Shown: positions 10,667-22,017 of the stretch, piece by piece
Layout: every line of letters begins with the position of its first letter
How positions within the stretch are numbered: position 1 is the stretch's first letter
NCBI RefSeq assembly: GCF_031877795.1
Contig: NC_133970.1
Location: forward strand, 43,507,533 to 43,571,532
Direction: 5' to 3'
Source of the DNA: Strix aluco
Taxonomy: Eukaryota > Chordata > Aves > Strigiformes > Strigidae
Length of the DNA stretch: 64,000 nucleotides
Notes under the pieces: model-generated
The model's database searches: none
The model's input: the letters and a program-made list of their open reading frames with translations, nothing else
Told to the model about the DNA's origin: nothing
Program-made: the position numbers and the translations under genes

Positions 10667-11938
10667 CAGAAAGTTAAGGGGCCTGGAAGGGACATTCAGT
10701 TGCTAGGAATAAAATGGCAAGATGGGCGTCGCCACATCCCAATGGAGGTGATAAACAAGATAACAGCCATGGCCCCACCAACCACTAAAAAGGAGACTCA
10801 GTCTTTCCTGGGTGCTGTGGGGTTCTGGAGGATGCACATCCCAAACTACAGCCTGATTGTGAGCCCTCTCTACCACGTAACTCGCAAGAAGAACGATTTT
10901 AAATGGGGCCCAGAGCAACAACAAGCCTTTGAACAAATTAAGCAGGAGATTACCCAGGCAGTAGCCCTCGGGCCAGTCCGGGCAGGGCAGGAGAATAAGA
11001 ACATGCTCTACGCTGCAGCCCGGGAGAATGGCCCTTCCTGGAGCCTTTGGCAGAGAGCAGATGGGGAATCCCGAGGCCGACCTCTAGGCTTTTGGAGCTG
11101 GGGATACAAAGGCTCTGAAGCTAACTATACCCTGACTGAGAAGGAGATACTGGCAGCGTACAAAGGAGTTCGTGCTGCCTCAGAAGTGGTCGGCACTGAG
11201 ACACAGCTCCTCCTGGCACCCTGACTGCCGGTGCTGGGATGGATGTTCAAAGGAAAGGCTTCCTCTATACATCACGCAACAGATGCCACGTGGAGTAAAT
11301 GGGTTGCGTTGATAACACAACAGGATTGAATAGGGAACCCCAACCGCCCAGGAATATTGGAGGTGATCACAAACTGGCCAGAGAGCAAAGATTCTGGGAT
11401 GTCACCAGAACAAGAGGTGAAACGTGCTGAGGAGGCCCCACCATATAACGAGCTGCCAGATGAGGAGAAGCGATATGCCCTGTTTTCTGATGGGTCTTGT
11501 CGCATTGTGGGAAAACATCGATGATGGAAGGCTGCTTTGTGGTATCCCACACGACGAATCACTGAAGCTGCTGAGGGACAAGTTGAATCGAGCCAGTTCG
11601 CAGAGGTGAAAGCCATCCAACTGGCTTTGGAGATTGCTGAGCGAGAAAAGTGGCCAAGGCTCTATCTCTACACTGACTCGTGGGTGGTGGCAAGTGCCCT
11701 GTGGAAGTGGTTGCAGCAATGGAAACAGAACAACTGGCAACGCAAGGGCAGACCCATCTGGGCCGCTGAAGTATGGCAGGATATTGCAGCCCGGGTGGAG
11801 AACCTCGTTGTGAAGGTGCACCATGTGGACACCCATATACCCAAGAGTCGGGCCACTGATGAACATCAACACAACCAGCAGGTGGATCAGGCTGTTAAAG
11901 ATCAGAGTGGCTCAGGTGGACTTGGACTGGCAGCGTAA
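10667..11938 (+). pseudogene. RT thumb/connection and RNase H of provirus B
   Basis: Continues after the TGA with LGIKWQDGRRHIPMEV, SFLGAVGFWRMHIP and a tether (RPLGFWSWGYKGSEANYTL). RNase H follows with ALFSDGSC, a TDSW motif and HQHNQQVDQA at the end. Stops occur at 11222-11224 and between about 11325 and 11525. A 1-bp shift near the RNase H end (about 11900) is also found in F. Confidence 0.85.
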
Positions 11939-12812
11939 AGGTGAACTGTTCATAGCCCGGTGGGCCCATGAGACCTCAGGCCACCAAGGCAGAGATGCAA
12001 CATACAGGTGGGCTCGAGATCGAGGGGTGGACCTCACCATTGACACCATCGCAGAGATCATCCACGGATGTGAGACGTGTGCTGCAATCAAACAAGCCAA
12101 ACGGGTGAAGCCCCAGCGGAATGGAGATCGATGGATGAAATATAAATATGGAGAGGCCTGGCAGATCGACTACGTCACACTGCCACAGACCCGCCAAGGC
12201 AAGCGCCATGTGCTCACAATGGTGGAAGCAACCACTGGGTAGCTCGAAACTTATCCAGTGTCCCATGCCACCGCCCGGAACGCCATCCTGGGCCTTGAAG
12301 ACCGAGTCCTGTGGCGACATGGCACCCCAGAGAGGATTGAGTCAGACAATGGGACTCATTTCCAAAATAACCTCATAGATGCCTGGGCAGAGGAACATGG
12401 CATCGAGTGGGTCTACCACATCCCCTACCATGCACCAGCCTCCGGGAAAATCGAGCGCTACAATGGACTGTTAAAAACTACGTTGAGAGCAATGGGGGGT
12501 GCAACCTTCAAACACTGGGACACACATATGACAAAGGCCACTTGGTTAGTCAACACAAGACGATCTGCCAATCGAGCTGGCCCGGCTCAGTCAAAACTCC
12601 CACATGTTGTAGACGGGGATAAAGTCCCTGTGGTGCGCATGAGGGACCTGCTGGGAAAAATGGTCTGGGTTAGTCCTGTGCCAGGCAACAGAAAACCCAT
12701 CCACGGGATTGCTTTTGCTCAGGGACCTGGGTGCACCTGGTGGGTGATGCAGAAGGATGGAGAGGTCTGATGCGTGCCACAGGGGGACTTGATTTTGGGT
12801 GAGAACATAGCA
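11939..12812 (+). pseudogene. Integrase of provirus B
   Basis: All three integrase parts are recognisable. The zinc domain reads HETSGHQG ... CETCAAIK. The core has QIDYVTLP (Asp), ESDNGTHF (Asp) and ASGKIERYNG (Glu). The C-terminal region has GPGCTWWVMQKDGEV. Two nonsense codons interrupt it (12240-12242 TAG, where relatives have TGG, and 12768-12770 TGA). No env follows. Confidence 0.9.
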
Positions 12813-12889
12813 TGAATTATATTGTGCTTTTGTTAGTTGTTTTTTTGTTACTGTTAATTGCTAAATGGCAGCTGGGCATGACACAGATG

Positions 12890-12912
12890 GTATAGAATAA
12901 AGGGGTGGATTA
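12890..12912 (+). other. Polypurine tract of provirus B
   Basis: GTATAGAATAAAGGGGTGGATTA directly before the 3' LTR. Nearly the same sequence precedes the 3' LTRs of E, F and (on the minus strand) H, marking them as one lineage. Confidence 0.85.
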
Positions 12913-13278
12913 TGTTCTGGTTCAGCTACCATAGGGTTAAGTTTCCCCAGCAGTGGGGAGGGAGCTCTAGCCGGGTTATTCAATACCATGCTGACATCAC
13001 GTCCGGGTGTCCAAGTGCGGGAAGATTGGTAGACGCCGTTTGTGTGCGGTCGCTCCCCTCGCTGCTGTATCTGTACGGTATATCTCTTCCTCTGTTCATT
13101 GTTATTACTGTTATTGTTATTGTTGTTGTTCGTTTTGTTGCTGTTACACTGTTCTATTAAACCTCTCCTTATCTCAACCCCAGGGTTTGTATTTCACTCC
13201 CTGCCCCGTCCGATCCATGGGTGGGGGAGGGGCAGCAGCACCGTGGTCTCGGATCCCGGCAGGGCCTAAACCACCACA
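12913..13278 (+). repeat. 3' LTR of provirus B
   Basis: Starts TGTTCTGG and ends ACCACCACA (366 bp). By eye it differs from the 5' LTR at roughly one position in ten, the most diverged pair in the window. Confidence 0.92.
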
Positions 13279-13283
13279 CTCAC

Positions 13284-13724
13284 CTTGTACTTTTCCCTGG
13301 AGCATGCGCAGGTTCTCTTGGCCAATTTCTTTAATAACATGAGTGTTTTTCAGCTGGTTTATTCATTCTATCTTATCTAAGGGAACCAATGGAACTTCTA
13401 CCGTCCGTATATGGCTATCTTTACTCATTACTGAGACCCAACTAGTTAGAGCACATCTGTTTCCCAAGGACAAAAACATGATTATTTTGCTGAACACTGC
13501 AGTTCTTGGTAGATTTTCACAGTAAACTGCTTTGTTTTGATGAACACAGTAATCCTTGGTAAAATTCCACAGAACAGTCTGGGCAAGCAGGATTCTTAGC
13601 AATATTCAAAAATACTATAAGTAATACTATAAGTTGCTATAAGTAAGTAAGTAAGTTGCTAAGCAGTTTGCTGTAAGTAAATAAGTAAATAAGTCTCAAA
13701 ACATGTAATCATTTCTCTGTAACA
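13284..13724 (-). repeat. 5' LTR of provirus A, part 2
   Basis: Continues the 5' LTR after the insertion of B and matches 87-524. It contains an AAGTAAATAAGTAAG-like degenerate tandem tract (about 13640-13695) that differs in length from the 3' LTR copy. The outer end is at GTAACA (13724). Confidence 0.9.
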
Positions 13725-13924
13725 CAAGGCAGGCTGCACCAATGGGATGATGCACCTCCTCTGTCTGCTCTCAAAAGCCACTGCATCCTTCAGCTTCCCC
13801 AGCTACTGCCAGTCCAGGTGTCTTCTCCATCTCCTCGCCTTCCCCACAGTCTGGGCTTGGCCTTTGCCTTATAATAAGCTCTCCTAGAGCCACAGGAGGC
13901 AAAGTCTGTTCCATCTTGTGGTAC
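13725..13924. other. Non-repeat flank of provirus A
   Basis: About 200 bases between the end of provirus A and the next solo LTR. I see no coding or repeat signature. It is probably original host sequence. Confidence 0.4.
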
Positions 13925-13929
13925 CCAAT

Positions 13930-14548
13930 TGTACTGGGTCTGGCTGAGCCGGAATTGGTTTTCCCCTGTGGCAGCCCTCATGATGCTGTGTTTGATGTTG
14001 GGAGCTGGCAGGGTGTTGATAGCACACTGGTGTTGTGGCTACTGCTGAGTAGTGCTTACACAGCACCAAGGCTCTTTCCGACATTTTACCCCCCCACAGT
14101 GGGACGGGGTGGGCAAGATCTTGGGAGGGGACACAACCAGAACAGCTGACCCAAACTGACCAAAGGGATATTCCAGACTATATGACGTCTGCTCAGTATA
14201 AAGCTGGGAGAAAGGAGGAAGGGGGTGGGGTCACCCTTGGTCCTCCGGGGCAACCACTACGCGTATTGGAGCCCTGCTTCCTGAGAAGGCCTGACATCAC
14301 CTGTTCATGGGAAGTAGAGAATAAATCTGTTTTCTTTTTTTTTGCTTCCACGCGTGGACCTTTGCTTCGCTTTGCTTATATTAAAACTGCTTTTGTTTTA
14401 CCCACAAGGGTTGGTTTGTTTGTGGTTTTTTTTTTTCCTATCTTATTTTCTTTCCCCTCTTTGCCCTGTTGAGAAAAAAGGGGAAGGGGGGGAAGTGATA
14501 GAGCGACTTGGTGGGTACCTGGCATTTAGCCAAGTTCAAACCACCACA
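13930..14548 (+). repeat. Solo LTR, same family as provirus H
   Basis: Runs from TGTACTGGG to AACCACCACA with the exact duplication CCAAT (13925-13929 and 14549-14553). It contains a CAGTATAAAGCTGGG box and an AATAAA signal at about 14321, giving plus orientation. The sequence matches both LTRs of provirus H at high identity. Confidence 0.93.
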
Positions 14549-14553
14549 CCAAT

Positions 14554-15413
14554 GAATTTCAAAATATGTCTGAACACTTAGGTTCTGTTATGCTTTCTTT
14601 ATTCTTTGCTCGAGCAGAAACAATTTCTGTAGAATATCTTATTTTAGCAAGGATTTTTTTTTTAAAAAAACTGTGGATATTTCTTTGTGTTAAAGTAAGG
14701 GGGAGATAAGACCAGAAAAAGAATCTTGTGTGTAGAGTAGTGAATATTGTGGTACCCAGGGTTATACTCCCAGGCTTTGAGGAAATTTCACCCACCCACC
14801 CTTAGTTCATATCTTTTTATATATCCTGGACGTAGGCAAAAAGAATACCTCAGAGATAATGATCAAGACCTTGGCCTTGATTTGAGCCAATTTATTGCAC
14901 ACATAGGCTTGGTATTTTCCTAACGTCTTGTGCTACTTCAGTGTTTGGAGTGCTTCATGTCTCTTAAGAGCTGAAGTTCCCATTTGAAAGTATGGGAAGG
15001 TTCTTGTACCTAACCAGGGATACAGAAAGAGTTATTCATGAATGCTGCTTTCAGATCACACGGTGAATCCTGCGTAATGGAGTCAGCTACTTGGAAATCT
15101 TCAGGCAAAGATAATAATTTTATGACTGCAAATGATTCAGAATGGATAAAAACACCTTCAAGCATTGTTACAGGGTAATAACTGCTCTTCACTTTTAAGC
15201 CAGTTTTGGCTGAGCACAGTTGTGGTGGCAGCAGATGGTGATATTTGGTATTGATACTTGGTGTCAAATGTTATCCAGTGTTAGAGTCCAGCTTCTGTAT
15301 TGAATTCATTATTCAGTGCAGTATGATACAAAGAGGTTGGAAAAAACAGAAAATACTGATCCAAGGGAGGTGTTATGAGGACGTGCTGTTTGCCATTATT
15401 ATTTATTCACTGA
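14554..15413. other. Non-coding sequence, probably host
   Basis: AT-rich stretch with no supported gene or recognised repeat. Confidence 0.4.
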
Positions 15414-16625
15414 TGTGGTGGGTTGACCTTGGCTGGACACCAGGTGCCCACCAAAGCCGCTCTATCACTCCCTCTCCTCAGCTGGACAGGGGAGAGAAAA
15501 TATAACAAAAGGCTCATGGGTCGAGATAAGGACAGGGAGATCACTCAGCTATTACCGTTATGGGCAAAACAGACTCGACTAGGGGAAATCAATTTCATTT
15601 ATTGCCAATCAAAAGTCAGGATAGGGTAATGAGAAAATAAAACCAAGTCTTAAAACACTGTCCCCCCACCCCTCCCTTCTTCTCGGGCTCAACTTCATTC
15701 CTGATTTTCTCTACCTCCTCCTCCAAAGCAGCACAGGGGGACGGGGAAGGGGGTTGCAGTCAGTTCATCACACATTGTCTCTGCTGCTCCTTCCTCCTCA
15801 GGGGAACGACCCCTCACACTCTACCCCTGCTCCAGCATGGGGTGCCTCCCACCGGAGACAGTCCTCCACATGCTTCTCCAATGTGAGCTCTTCCCACAGG
15901 CTGCAGTTCTTCATGAACTGCTCTAGCGTGGGTCCCTCCCACAGGGTGCAGTCCTTCAGGAACAGGCTGCTCCAGCGCGGGTCCCCCACAGGGTCACAAG
16001 TCCTGACAGCAAACCTGCTCCAGCATGGGCTCCTCTTTCTCCACGGGTCCACAGGTCCTCCCAGGAGCCTGCTTCAGTGTAGGCTCTGCACGGGGTCACA
16101 GCGTCCTTCGGGTGTGTCCACCTGCTCTGGCATGGGGTCCTCCATGGGCTGCAGGTGGATATAGGCTCCAGCATGGACCTCTATGGGCTGAAGGGGCACA
16201 GCTGCCTCACCATGGGCTTCACCACAGGCTGCAGGGGAATCTCTGCTCTGGTGCCTGGAGCACATCCTCACCCTCTCTCATGGTTTGAACTTCGCTGGTA
16301 GCCAATCACCACGCAGCTGGTTGCTCACCTTTTTTTCTCTCCCCAGTAAAATAGGGGACAGATAGAAAGGGAGAATTCATAGAGTGAATAAAAAACCAGT
16401 TTAGTGATGGTAACAAAACAACAGTAGCAATAGGAAGACCAAATGGGTAATACACCACCTGGTGACCGGTACGCAGCCTGCAACCCGGCAGCGATCCCGA
16501 CAGAATGAAAGATCCCGCTGCGCCGACTAGAAGCAGAAATGAGAGAGAACCTGTCTCCTTTATATACAGAGCATAATGTCACATGATATGGAACACTCCA
16601 ATGGCCATTGGAGTATTCCATTGGT
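15414..16625 (-). repeat. Long LTR truncating provirus C
   Basis: On the minus strand it ends CAACCCACCACA at 15414. The middle holds many GC-rich near-repeats around CTCCAGCATGGG and ACAGGCTGCAG (about 15820-16260), also present in the LTR at 54432-56888. A promoter (TATATAAAGG at 16566-16557) and an AATAAA signal lie in the expected order on the minus strand. Its start abuts C's broken integrase near 16625. I found no matching target duplication, so the right boundary is approximate. Confidence 0.65.
16590..16619. promoter_or_regulatory. Palindromic double CCAAT element
   Basis: A 30-bp palindrome with 14 of 15 pairs matching and no loop, centred on CCAATGGCCATTGG, about 23 bases upstream of the minus-strand TATATAAAGG. 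CCAAT boxes on both strands could bind NF-Y. This is likely part of the LTR promoter. Confidence 0.55.
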
Positions 16626-17330
16626 TTGATTCAGCTGGGCCAGCCTGCTTCGCATATACTCTCATATTGACTAACCAGGTGCTTTTGCTAAATGTACGTT
16701 CCAGTGTTTGAAAGTTCCACCAGCCATTGCTCTCAGTGTAGTTTTTAGCAACCCATTGTATCGCTCAATTTTCCCAGAGGCTGGTGCATGGTAAGGAATG
16801 TGATATATCCACTCAATGCCATGTCCTTTGGCGCAAGTGTCTATGAGATTATTTTGGAAATGCGTCCCATTATCTGATTCAATTCCTTCTGGGGTGCCAT
16901 ACCACAACAAGACTTGCTTCTCAAGGCCTAAAATAGTATTCCGGGTGCTGGCATGGGGCACGGCATAAGTTTCTAACCACCTGGTGGGTGCTTCCACCAT
17001 TGTAAGCACATAGCGTTTGCCATGTCGAGTTCGTGGGAGCGTGATATAACCAATCTGCCAGGCCTCCCCATATTTATATTTTAACCATCATCCTCCACAC
17101 CAAATGGGCTTTAACCATTTGGCTTGCTTGATCGTAGCACATGTCTCACATTCATGGATTACCTGTGCAATAACATCCATGGTTAAGTCCACCCCTCGGT
17201 CACGAGCCCATCTATATGTTGCACCTCTTCCCTGATGGCCTGAGGAGTCATGGGCCCAGCGAGCCAGAAATTGTTCACCCTTATGTTGCCAGTCCAGATC
17301 TACTTGATCCACCTTAATCATAGAAGCTTG
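16626..17330 (-). pseudogene. Integrase of provirus C (3' truncated)
   Basis: Zinc domain HDSSGHQG ... CETCATIK and core with ESDNGTHF and ASGKIERYNG on the minus strand. The region between them is frameshifted near 17090. The C-terminal part breaks up after LAKAP and ends at the boundary with the LTR at 15414-16625. It is not functional. Confidence 0.85.
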
Positions 17331-18043
17331 ATCCGCCTGTTGGTTGTTCTGATGCTCTTCAGTGGCCCGGCTCTTGGATACATGAGAGTCTACATGGTGT
17401 ACTTTCACAACCAGATTCTCTACCCAAGCAGCAATATCTTGCCATAATTCAGCAGCCCAGATGGGTTTGCCTCTGCACTGCCAGTTGCTCTGTTTCCACT
17501 GCTGTAACCACCCCCACAGCGCATTTGCCACCATCCATGAGTCAGTATAGAGGTAGAGCACTGGCCATTTTTTTCGCTTAGCGATACCCAAGGCCAGCTG
17601 GATGGCTTTCACCTCTGCGAACTGACTCGATTCTCCTTCTCCTTCAGCAGCTTCAGCAACCCGTCATGTGGGGCTCCACACAGCTGCCTTCCACCTTCGA
17701 TGTTTACCCACAATGCAACAGGACCCGTTGGTAAACAAGGCATATTGCTTCTCATTATCTGGTCGTTCATTATATGGTGGGGCCTCTTGAGTATGCATTA
17801 CCTCTTCCTCTGGCACCATTCCAAAATCTTTGTCTTCTGGCCTATTTGTAATCACTTCCCATATTCCTGGGCGACTGGGGCTCCGTATTCAAGACCATTG
17901 TGTGATCAGTATGACCCATTTACTCCACGTGGCATCAGTTGCCTCATGTGTACAAGGGACCCTCCCTCAAACATCCAGCGCAGCGCTGGCAGTCGGGGTG
18001 CCAGGAGGAGCTGTGCTTCAGTCCCAATCACCTCTGAAGCAGC
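17331..18043 (-). pseudogene. RNase H of provirus C
   Basis: ALFTNGSCCIVG near 17740, where the usual first catalytic Asp reads Asn. A YTDSWMVANALW motif lies near 17535. The frame is broken near 17640 and near 17900. An intervening tether region is readable only in pieces. Confidence 0.8.
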
Positions 18044-19250
18044 TCAGACCCCTTCGTATGCTGCCAATATCTCCTTTTCAGTTGGAGTATAGCGGTCCTT
18101 GGATCCTCTGTATCCCTGACTCCAAAACCCCAGGGGTCGACCCCAAGTCTCCCCTGGTGCTCTCTTCCAGAGGCTCCAGGTAGGGCCTTTTTCCCCAGCT
18201 GCAGTGTAGAGCACATTTTTAACATCTTGTTCTGCCCGAAACCATGCTAGGGTTACTGCATGAACTATTTCCTGTTTAATTTGTTCAAAAGCTTGTCGTT
18301 GCTCCAAGCCCCATATAAAATCATTCTTTTTCCAGGTCACTTGATAGAGAGGGCTGACAATCTGACTGTAATTTGGAATGTGCAGTCTCCAGAAACTCAC
18401 AACACCTGAGAAAGCTTGCGTCTCCTTTCTGTTAGTCGGTGGGGACATAGCTGTTATTTTATTAATCACCTCCATTGGAATCTGACCACGTCCATCTTGC
18501 CATTTTACTCCTAAAAAGTGAATCTCTTGTGCAGGTCTTTTGACCTTATCACACTTTATGGCAAAAGCGGCTCTCAGAACGATTTGAATTATTTTCTCCC
18601 CTTTCTCAAAAACTTCTTCTGCTGTATTACCCCATATAATGATGTCATCAATGTATTGCAGGTGTTCCAGGGCTTCCCCCTGTTCCAGTGCAGTCTGGAT
18701 CAGTCCATGGCAAATGGTGGAGCTGTGTTTCCACCCCTGGGGCAGTCGATTCCAGGTGTACTGGACACCCCTCCAGGTGAAAGCAAACTGTGGCCTGGAC
18801 TCTGCTGCCAGAGGGATGGAGATGAATGCATTAGCAATATCAGTTGTGGTGTACCACTTGGCTGCTTTCGACTCTAGTTCATACTGAAGTTCTAGCAGGT
18901 CTGGCACGGAGCACTCAGCGGTGACATGACTTCATTTAGGCCACGATAGTCTGCTGTGCATCTCCATTCTCCATTAGACATTCTCACTGGCCATATGGGA
19001 CTGTTAAAGGGGGAGAATGTCTTGCTGATGACTCCTTGGCTCTCTAGTCGACAAATCAGTTTATGGACAGGGATTACAGAGTCTTGATTGGTGCAATATA
19101 GCCATCGGTGCACTGTTGTAGTAGTGATTGGCACCTGTTGTTCTTTGACCTTCAGAAATCCCACAACAGAAGGATCCTCTGATAGACCAGGTAACACAGA
19201 CAGCTGTTTAATTCCTTCTGTTTCCAAGGCATCTATATCAAAAGCCCACC
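18044..19250 (-). pseudogene. Reverse transcriptase of provirus C
   Basis: The N-terminal part (SPFNSPIWPVRMSNGEW) is in the protease frame. A frameshift near 18900 is followed by an open 287-codon stretch with TTDIANAFISIPL, LPQGWKHSSTICHG and an intact YIDDIIIWG active site, then thumb and connection (FLGVKWQDGRGQIPMEV). At the codon where B and F have TGA, C has a Cys codon (FAIKC). Confidence 0.88.
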
Positions 19251-19570
19251 AATACAATTTTGGGTCCTTGAAATACTCTCTCCTGAGATAAACTATAACA
19301 AGAATGCATGGGGCCTCTGGGCCAATGACAATGGGGTGCTTTTCCCACTCCTTTCCACTTAGGCTCACCTCAGCCTCCAATACAGTCGACTGTTGAGACC
19401 CCCCTGTCACTCCTGAAATACAAATGGATTCTGCCCCTTTAAAATGTGATGTCATTGGGGTGTATTTGACACCAGTGTCCACTAGAGCCTTATACTGCTG
19501 GGGGTCAGATGTGCAAGGCCATCGAATGCACACAGTCCAGTAAACTCAATTGTCCCCTTCCTCCACCTGG
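19251..19570 (-). pseudogene. Protease of provirus C
   Basis: Aspartic protease with the active-site triad in ALVDTG and a flap-like SGVTGGSQQ. It precedes RT in the same frame. One in-frame stop lies upstream, just before VYWTVCIRW. Confidence 0.82.
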
Positions 19571-19577
19571 CTGGAGG
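19558..19577 (-). promoter_or_regulatory. Gag-pol junction hairpin (provirus C)
   Basis: On the minus strand, CCTCCA GCCAGG TGGAGG forms a 6-bp stem with a 6-base loop, identical to the hairpins in E and F. Here the upstream position that is TAG in E, F and H reads TAC. Confidence 0.6.
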
Positions 19578-19599
19578 CAAGCGCCCTGTAGTCCTGGTC

Positions 19600-21585
19600 A
19601 TCTTATCTAGTATCGACGAATGGGTTAGCGTGGTATGTGTGGGTATCAGTCTCACCTTGGTCACTCACTTCTTGTGAATACGAATCAGAAGTTCTTCTGA
19701 TAGGATTGGGATCAACGTCAACCTTTCTGTGCTGTTTGGGCAACTGATTACTGGAAATTGGAGCAGCATTTCTCCTAAAAGAACCCCGATTTGTAGTTGT
19801 TCTTCCTTCCAACTCACGTACCTGCTCTTCTAGGAGGTAGATAGGTTTTCCATCCCATTTCCTCATGTCTTCTCCATGGTCACCCAGGTGATACCACAGT
19901 TTCCCCTGTGGTGTATACCGGTTCTCCTGAGCAGGTAAATGCTTGCTCCTAATAGCTGAGATCCTAGTCCATGCAGGTGGGGAGTGGGACATGTTCTCTT
20001 TGAATTGCTGGAATTCCCAGAATAGTTTCTCGGCCAGTATGTCTGGCAATTGTCTCCACAATTATGACAAGAGATGAAGAGAGACTTTCTTCATATTGTC
20101 ACAGTCATTGAGCCAATTCATCCGCTGTTGGTCCCTCTTCATCTCTCCAGTCCATTACTGCTAATGCATTGGCATGCAGTGATGGCACACTCTGTACAAA
20201 CTTCATCCACATGGGCTGGGTACATTGGACTTCATCTGCATCTGTGGGTAACTGTGCATTGTCTGGGTCATAATAAACCATCTCCCACATGACTAGTTAC
20301 CTCAAGTATTGATTACCTCTATCCATAGTGGTCCACTTATTTTGATGACACATAACATTTTCCTTGAAGGAATACCTCTCCCTCACACTTGACAGAAGTC
20401 GCCTCCAGAGACTGAGGTTCTGCGTCCTTCCAATTGCCTTGTAAATGTCCCCTTCCCTAGACAGGGATCCCAGCTGCCTGGCCTCCCTACCCTCTAATTC
20501 CATATTACTGGCCCCGCTATCCCAGCATCAGAGAAGCCAGGTAAGTAGGTGCTCACCTGGATGGCGGCTGAAACCCTTTTGCATGTTTTGCAGTTCACTC
20601 AGGGATAGGGGTTGGATGTTTTCGACTGGTTCTGCCTCCTCCTCCTGTTCCTGTGATGGCCCTGGTTCATTGTCACCCTTTACACTGTGAGGGGATTTTT
20701 TTGTATATTTCTTCTTAAGTACAGTAGCAACTGACACCATCACGAGTTGGTTGTCTGGTTCAGCTGCAGTGCCTGTCATCAGGGTCGGGTTAGCTGCAAT
20801 ACCTGTCATAGGGGTTGGAGTGGATGCAGTGCCTGTCATGGGAGTTGGAGTGGGTGCAGTGTCTGTCGCGGGGGTTGGAGTGGCTGCAACGTCTGTCATT
20901 TTTTTATCAGATTCAGAGAGCTTCTCTTGCCTTTAAGGGTACTCAATAGTGTTGAACAGGGCTCAGTAGGCATGGGCCAGGCCCCAGCACATTGCAGTGA
21001 TCTGTATCTCTGGAATTACCAGGGTGACAACATACTTTTTCCAAATATTTTACTAGTTGGGATTCTGCACCTGTTCAGGGGTGATGTTCCAATACACCGG
21101 AGGTGCCCAAATTCTAGGTACTTGCCCATGCTATCCCACACCCCCAACCACTCATAATTCTCTAACCTTGGGGTCCTTGGGGTAGATCTCCGGGTGATAC
21201 TCTTAAATAGTTGCTTAACCCTGAACAAAGTCTGAACCACAGGCAAGGACACACTGACTCCCAGCAGTAAGACGACCATGTTAGTTTCAACATTCCAAGA
21301 ATACTGGAAATTCCCAAAATTCTCAAACGCAATTGTAAGTAGCTTCAGGACCGACAACTTCATCCCACCATAAATCAGTGTTACATAGCACAGCAAAACA
21401 AAAATCTTAATGCAACTCCCACGGTGGTAAGCAACAGCATGGGGACAATATACGGCAAGTGAGGTGCTGCATAGCACAACTGTAAGAACAAAATCCATGA
21501 TTCTAGGAGTCAAGAGATCTACATTATGACTAGCAACTGATAAGCCAATATAATGACTGCTTATAACAAATTCATTATGACACAC
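19600..21585 (-). pseudogene. gag of provirus C, with hydrophobic N-terminal domain
   Basis: The start is probably ATG at 21585. Hydrophobic segments MDFVLTVVLCSTSLAVYC, IKIFVLLCYVTLIYGG and NMVVLLLGVSVSLPVVQTLF give at least three likely membrane spans. Then comes the conserved NYEWLGVWDSMGKYL block. A frameshift follows. The next section carries a 10-residue repeat (20766-20899), then the capsid-like region (LSLSELQNMQKGFSRHPGE; LSLWRRLLSSVRERYSF) and a C-terminal DHGEDMRKWDGKP motif. There is no CCHC knuckle. Confidence 0.82.
20766..20899 (-). repeat. 30-bp tandem repeat within gag of provirus C
   Basis: About 4.4 copies of a 30-bp unit (plus strand GCAGTGCCTGTCAT...). It encodes a decapeptide of the type TGTAxxPTPM on the minus strand. 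Because the period is a multiple of three, it keeps the reading frame. Confidence 0.85.
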
Positions 21586-21655
21586 TGATCAGATCTATCA
21601 TTATCTCAACCCTTCGTGTGCCACGTGTCAAAACCCGAACTGGAAGCCCAGAGAG
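21586..21655 (-). other. Leader and decayed primer site of provirus C
   Basis: On the minus strand TTTTGACACGTGGCACACGAAGGGTTGAGATAATGA aligns, with a small gap, to B's primer and leader region (TTTTGGCGCCC to GATAATGA). The LTR beyond was interrupted by E. Confidence 0.55.
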
Positions 21656-22017
21656 TGTCCTGGTTTACCCAGGATAGGGTTAAGTTTCCCCAGCAGTGGG
21701 GGGGAAGCTCTAACTGGGTTATTCAATACCATGCTGACGTCACCTCCGGGCGCCCAAGCGCGGGAGCGCGGGGAGAATCGGTGAACACGTGTTTTTGTGC
21801 CATCGCTCTCCTTACTGCTGTATCAGTACATATCTTGCTCTGTTCATTGTTATTACTGTTATTGTTATTGTTATTGTTGTTGTTTGTTTTGTTGCAGTTG
21901 CACTGTTGTATTAAACCTCTCCTTATCTCAGCCCCGGGGCTTTGTATTTCACTCCATTTGTGGGGTAGGGGCAGCGGTCGCGTGGTCTCAGACCCTGGCA
22001 GGGCCTAAACCACCACA
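21656..22017 (+). repeat. 5' LTR of provirus E
   Basis: Runs from TGTCCTGGTTTACCC to AACCACCACA (362 bp). It has a longer TTATTG tract than its 3' partner. Confidence 0.92.

Larger units (their letters stand above)
7628..13278 (+). mobile_element. Provirus B: ERV-L-like, env-less
   Basis: Complete LTR-to-LTR provirus flanked by the exact duplication CTCAC (7623-7627 and 13279-13283), inserted into the 5' LTR of A. Order: LTR, tRNA-Lys-type primer site, gag, a deleted protease, RT, RNase H, integrase, polypurine tract, LTR. There is no room for env, since integrase ends about 100 bases before the 3' LTR. RT motifs (IANAFFSIP, LPQGWKHSS, FIDDII) place it near ERV-L and class III. Several stops and frameshifts inactivate it, and its two LTRs differ strongly for a pair. 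Confidence 0.93.
1..13724 (-). mobile_element. Provirus A: class I (gammaretrovirus-like) ERV, interrupted
   Basis: Defective provirus read right to left. From the right it has the 5' LTR (13724-13284 plus 7627-7321), primer site (7318-7301), leader, gag, RT, RNase H, integrase, an env remnant, a polypurine tract and a 3' LTR that leaves the window at base 1. The RT motif order (LDLKDAFFCLPL, LPQGFKNSP) and the CA and integrase sequences are gammaretrovirus-like. It was later broken by two solo LTRs and by provirus B, which split the 5' LTR. Internal deletions removed NC, protease and the RT start, the integrase zinc domain, and most of env. It cannot encode functional proteins. Confidence 0.9.
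16626..21655 (-). mobile_element. Provirus C: ERV-L-like, diverged lineage
   Basis: Minus-strand relative of B, E, F and H with gag, protease, RT, RNase H and integrase in order, but no 3' LTR: the LTR at 15414-16625 replaces the end of integrase. At the 5' side a degraded leader and primer region (21586-21655) runs into provirus E, and 25796-25883 may be the rest of its 5' LTR. Sequence distance from B, E and F in all genes, and a different repeat in gag, show a separate subfamily. Confidence 0.85.

Noticed and set aside
15750..16290. Overlapping reading frames in the GC-rich LTR region
   Set aside because: They follow the internal near-repeats of the LTR, have no domain motifs, and change with each repeat.
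15414..16625. That this LTR is the natural 3' LTR of C
   Set aside because: C's integrase is cut off without a polypurine tract, and the LTR end does not resemble the sequence next to C's leader at 21640.
20766..20899. Regular repeat that could suggest a CRISPR array
   Set aside because: The units are directly adjacent without unique spacers and encode an in-frame decapeptide in gag.
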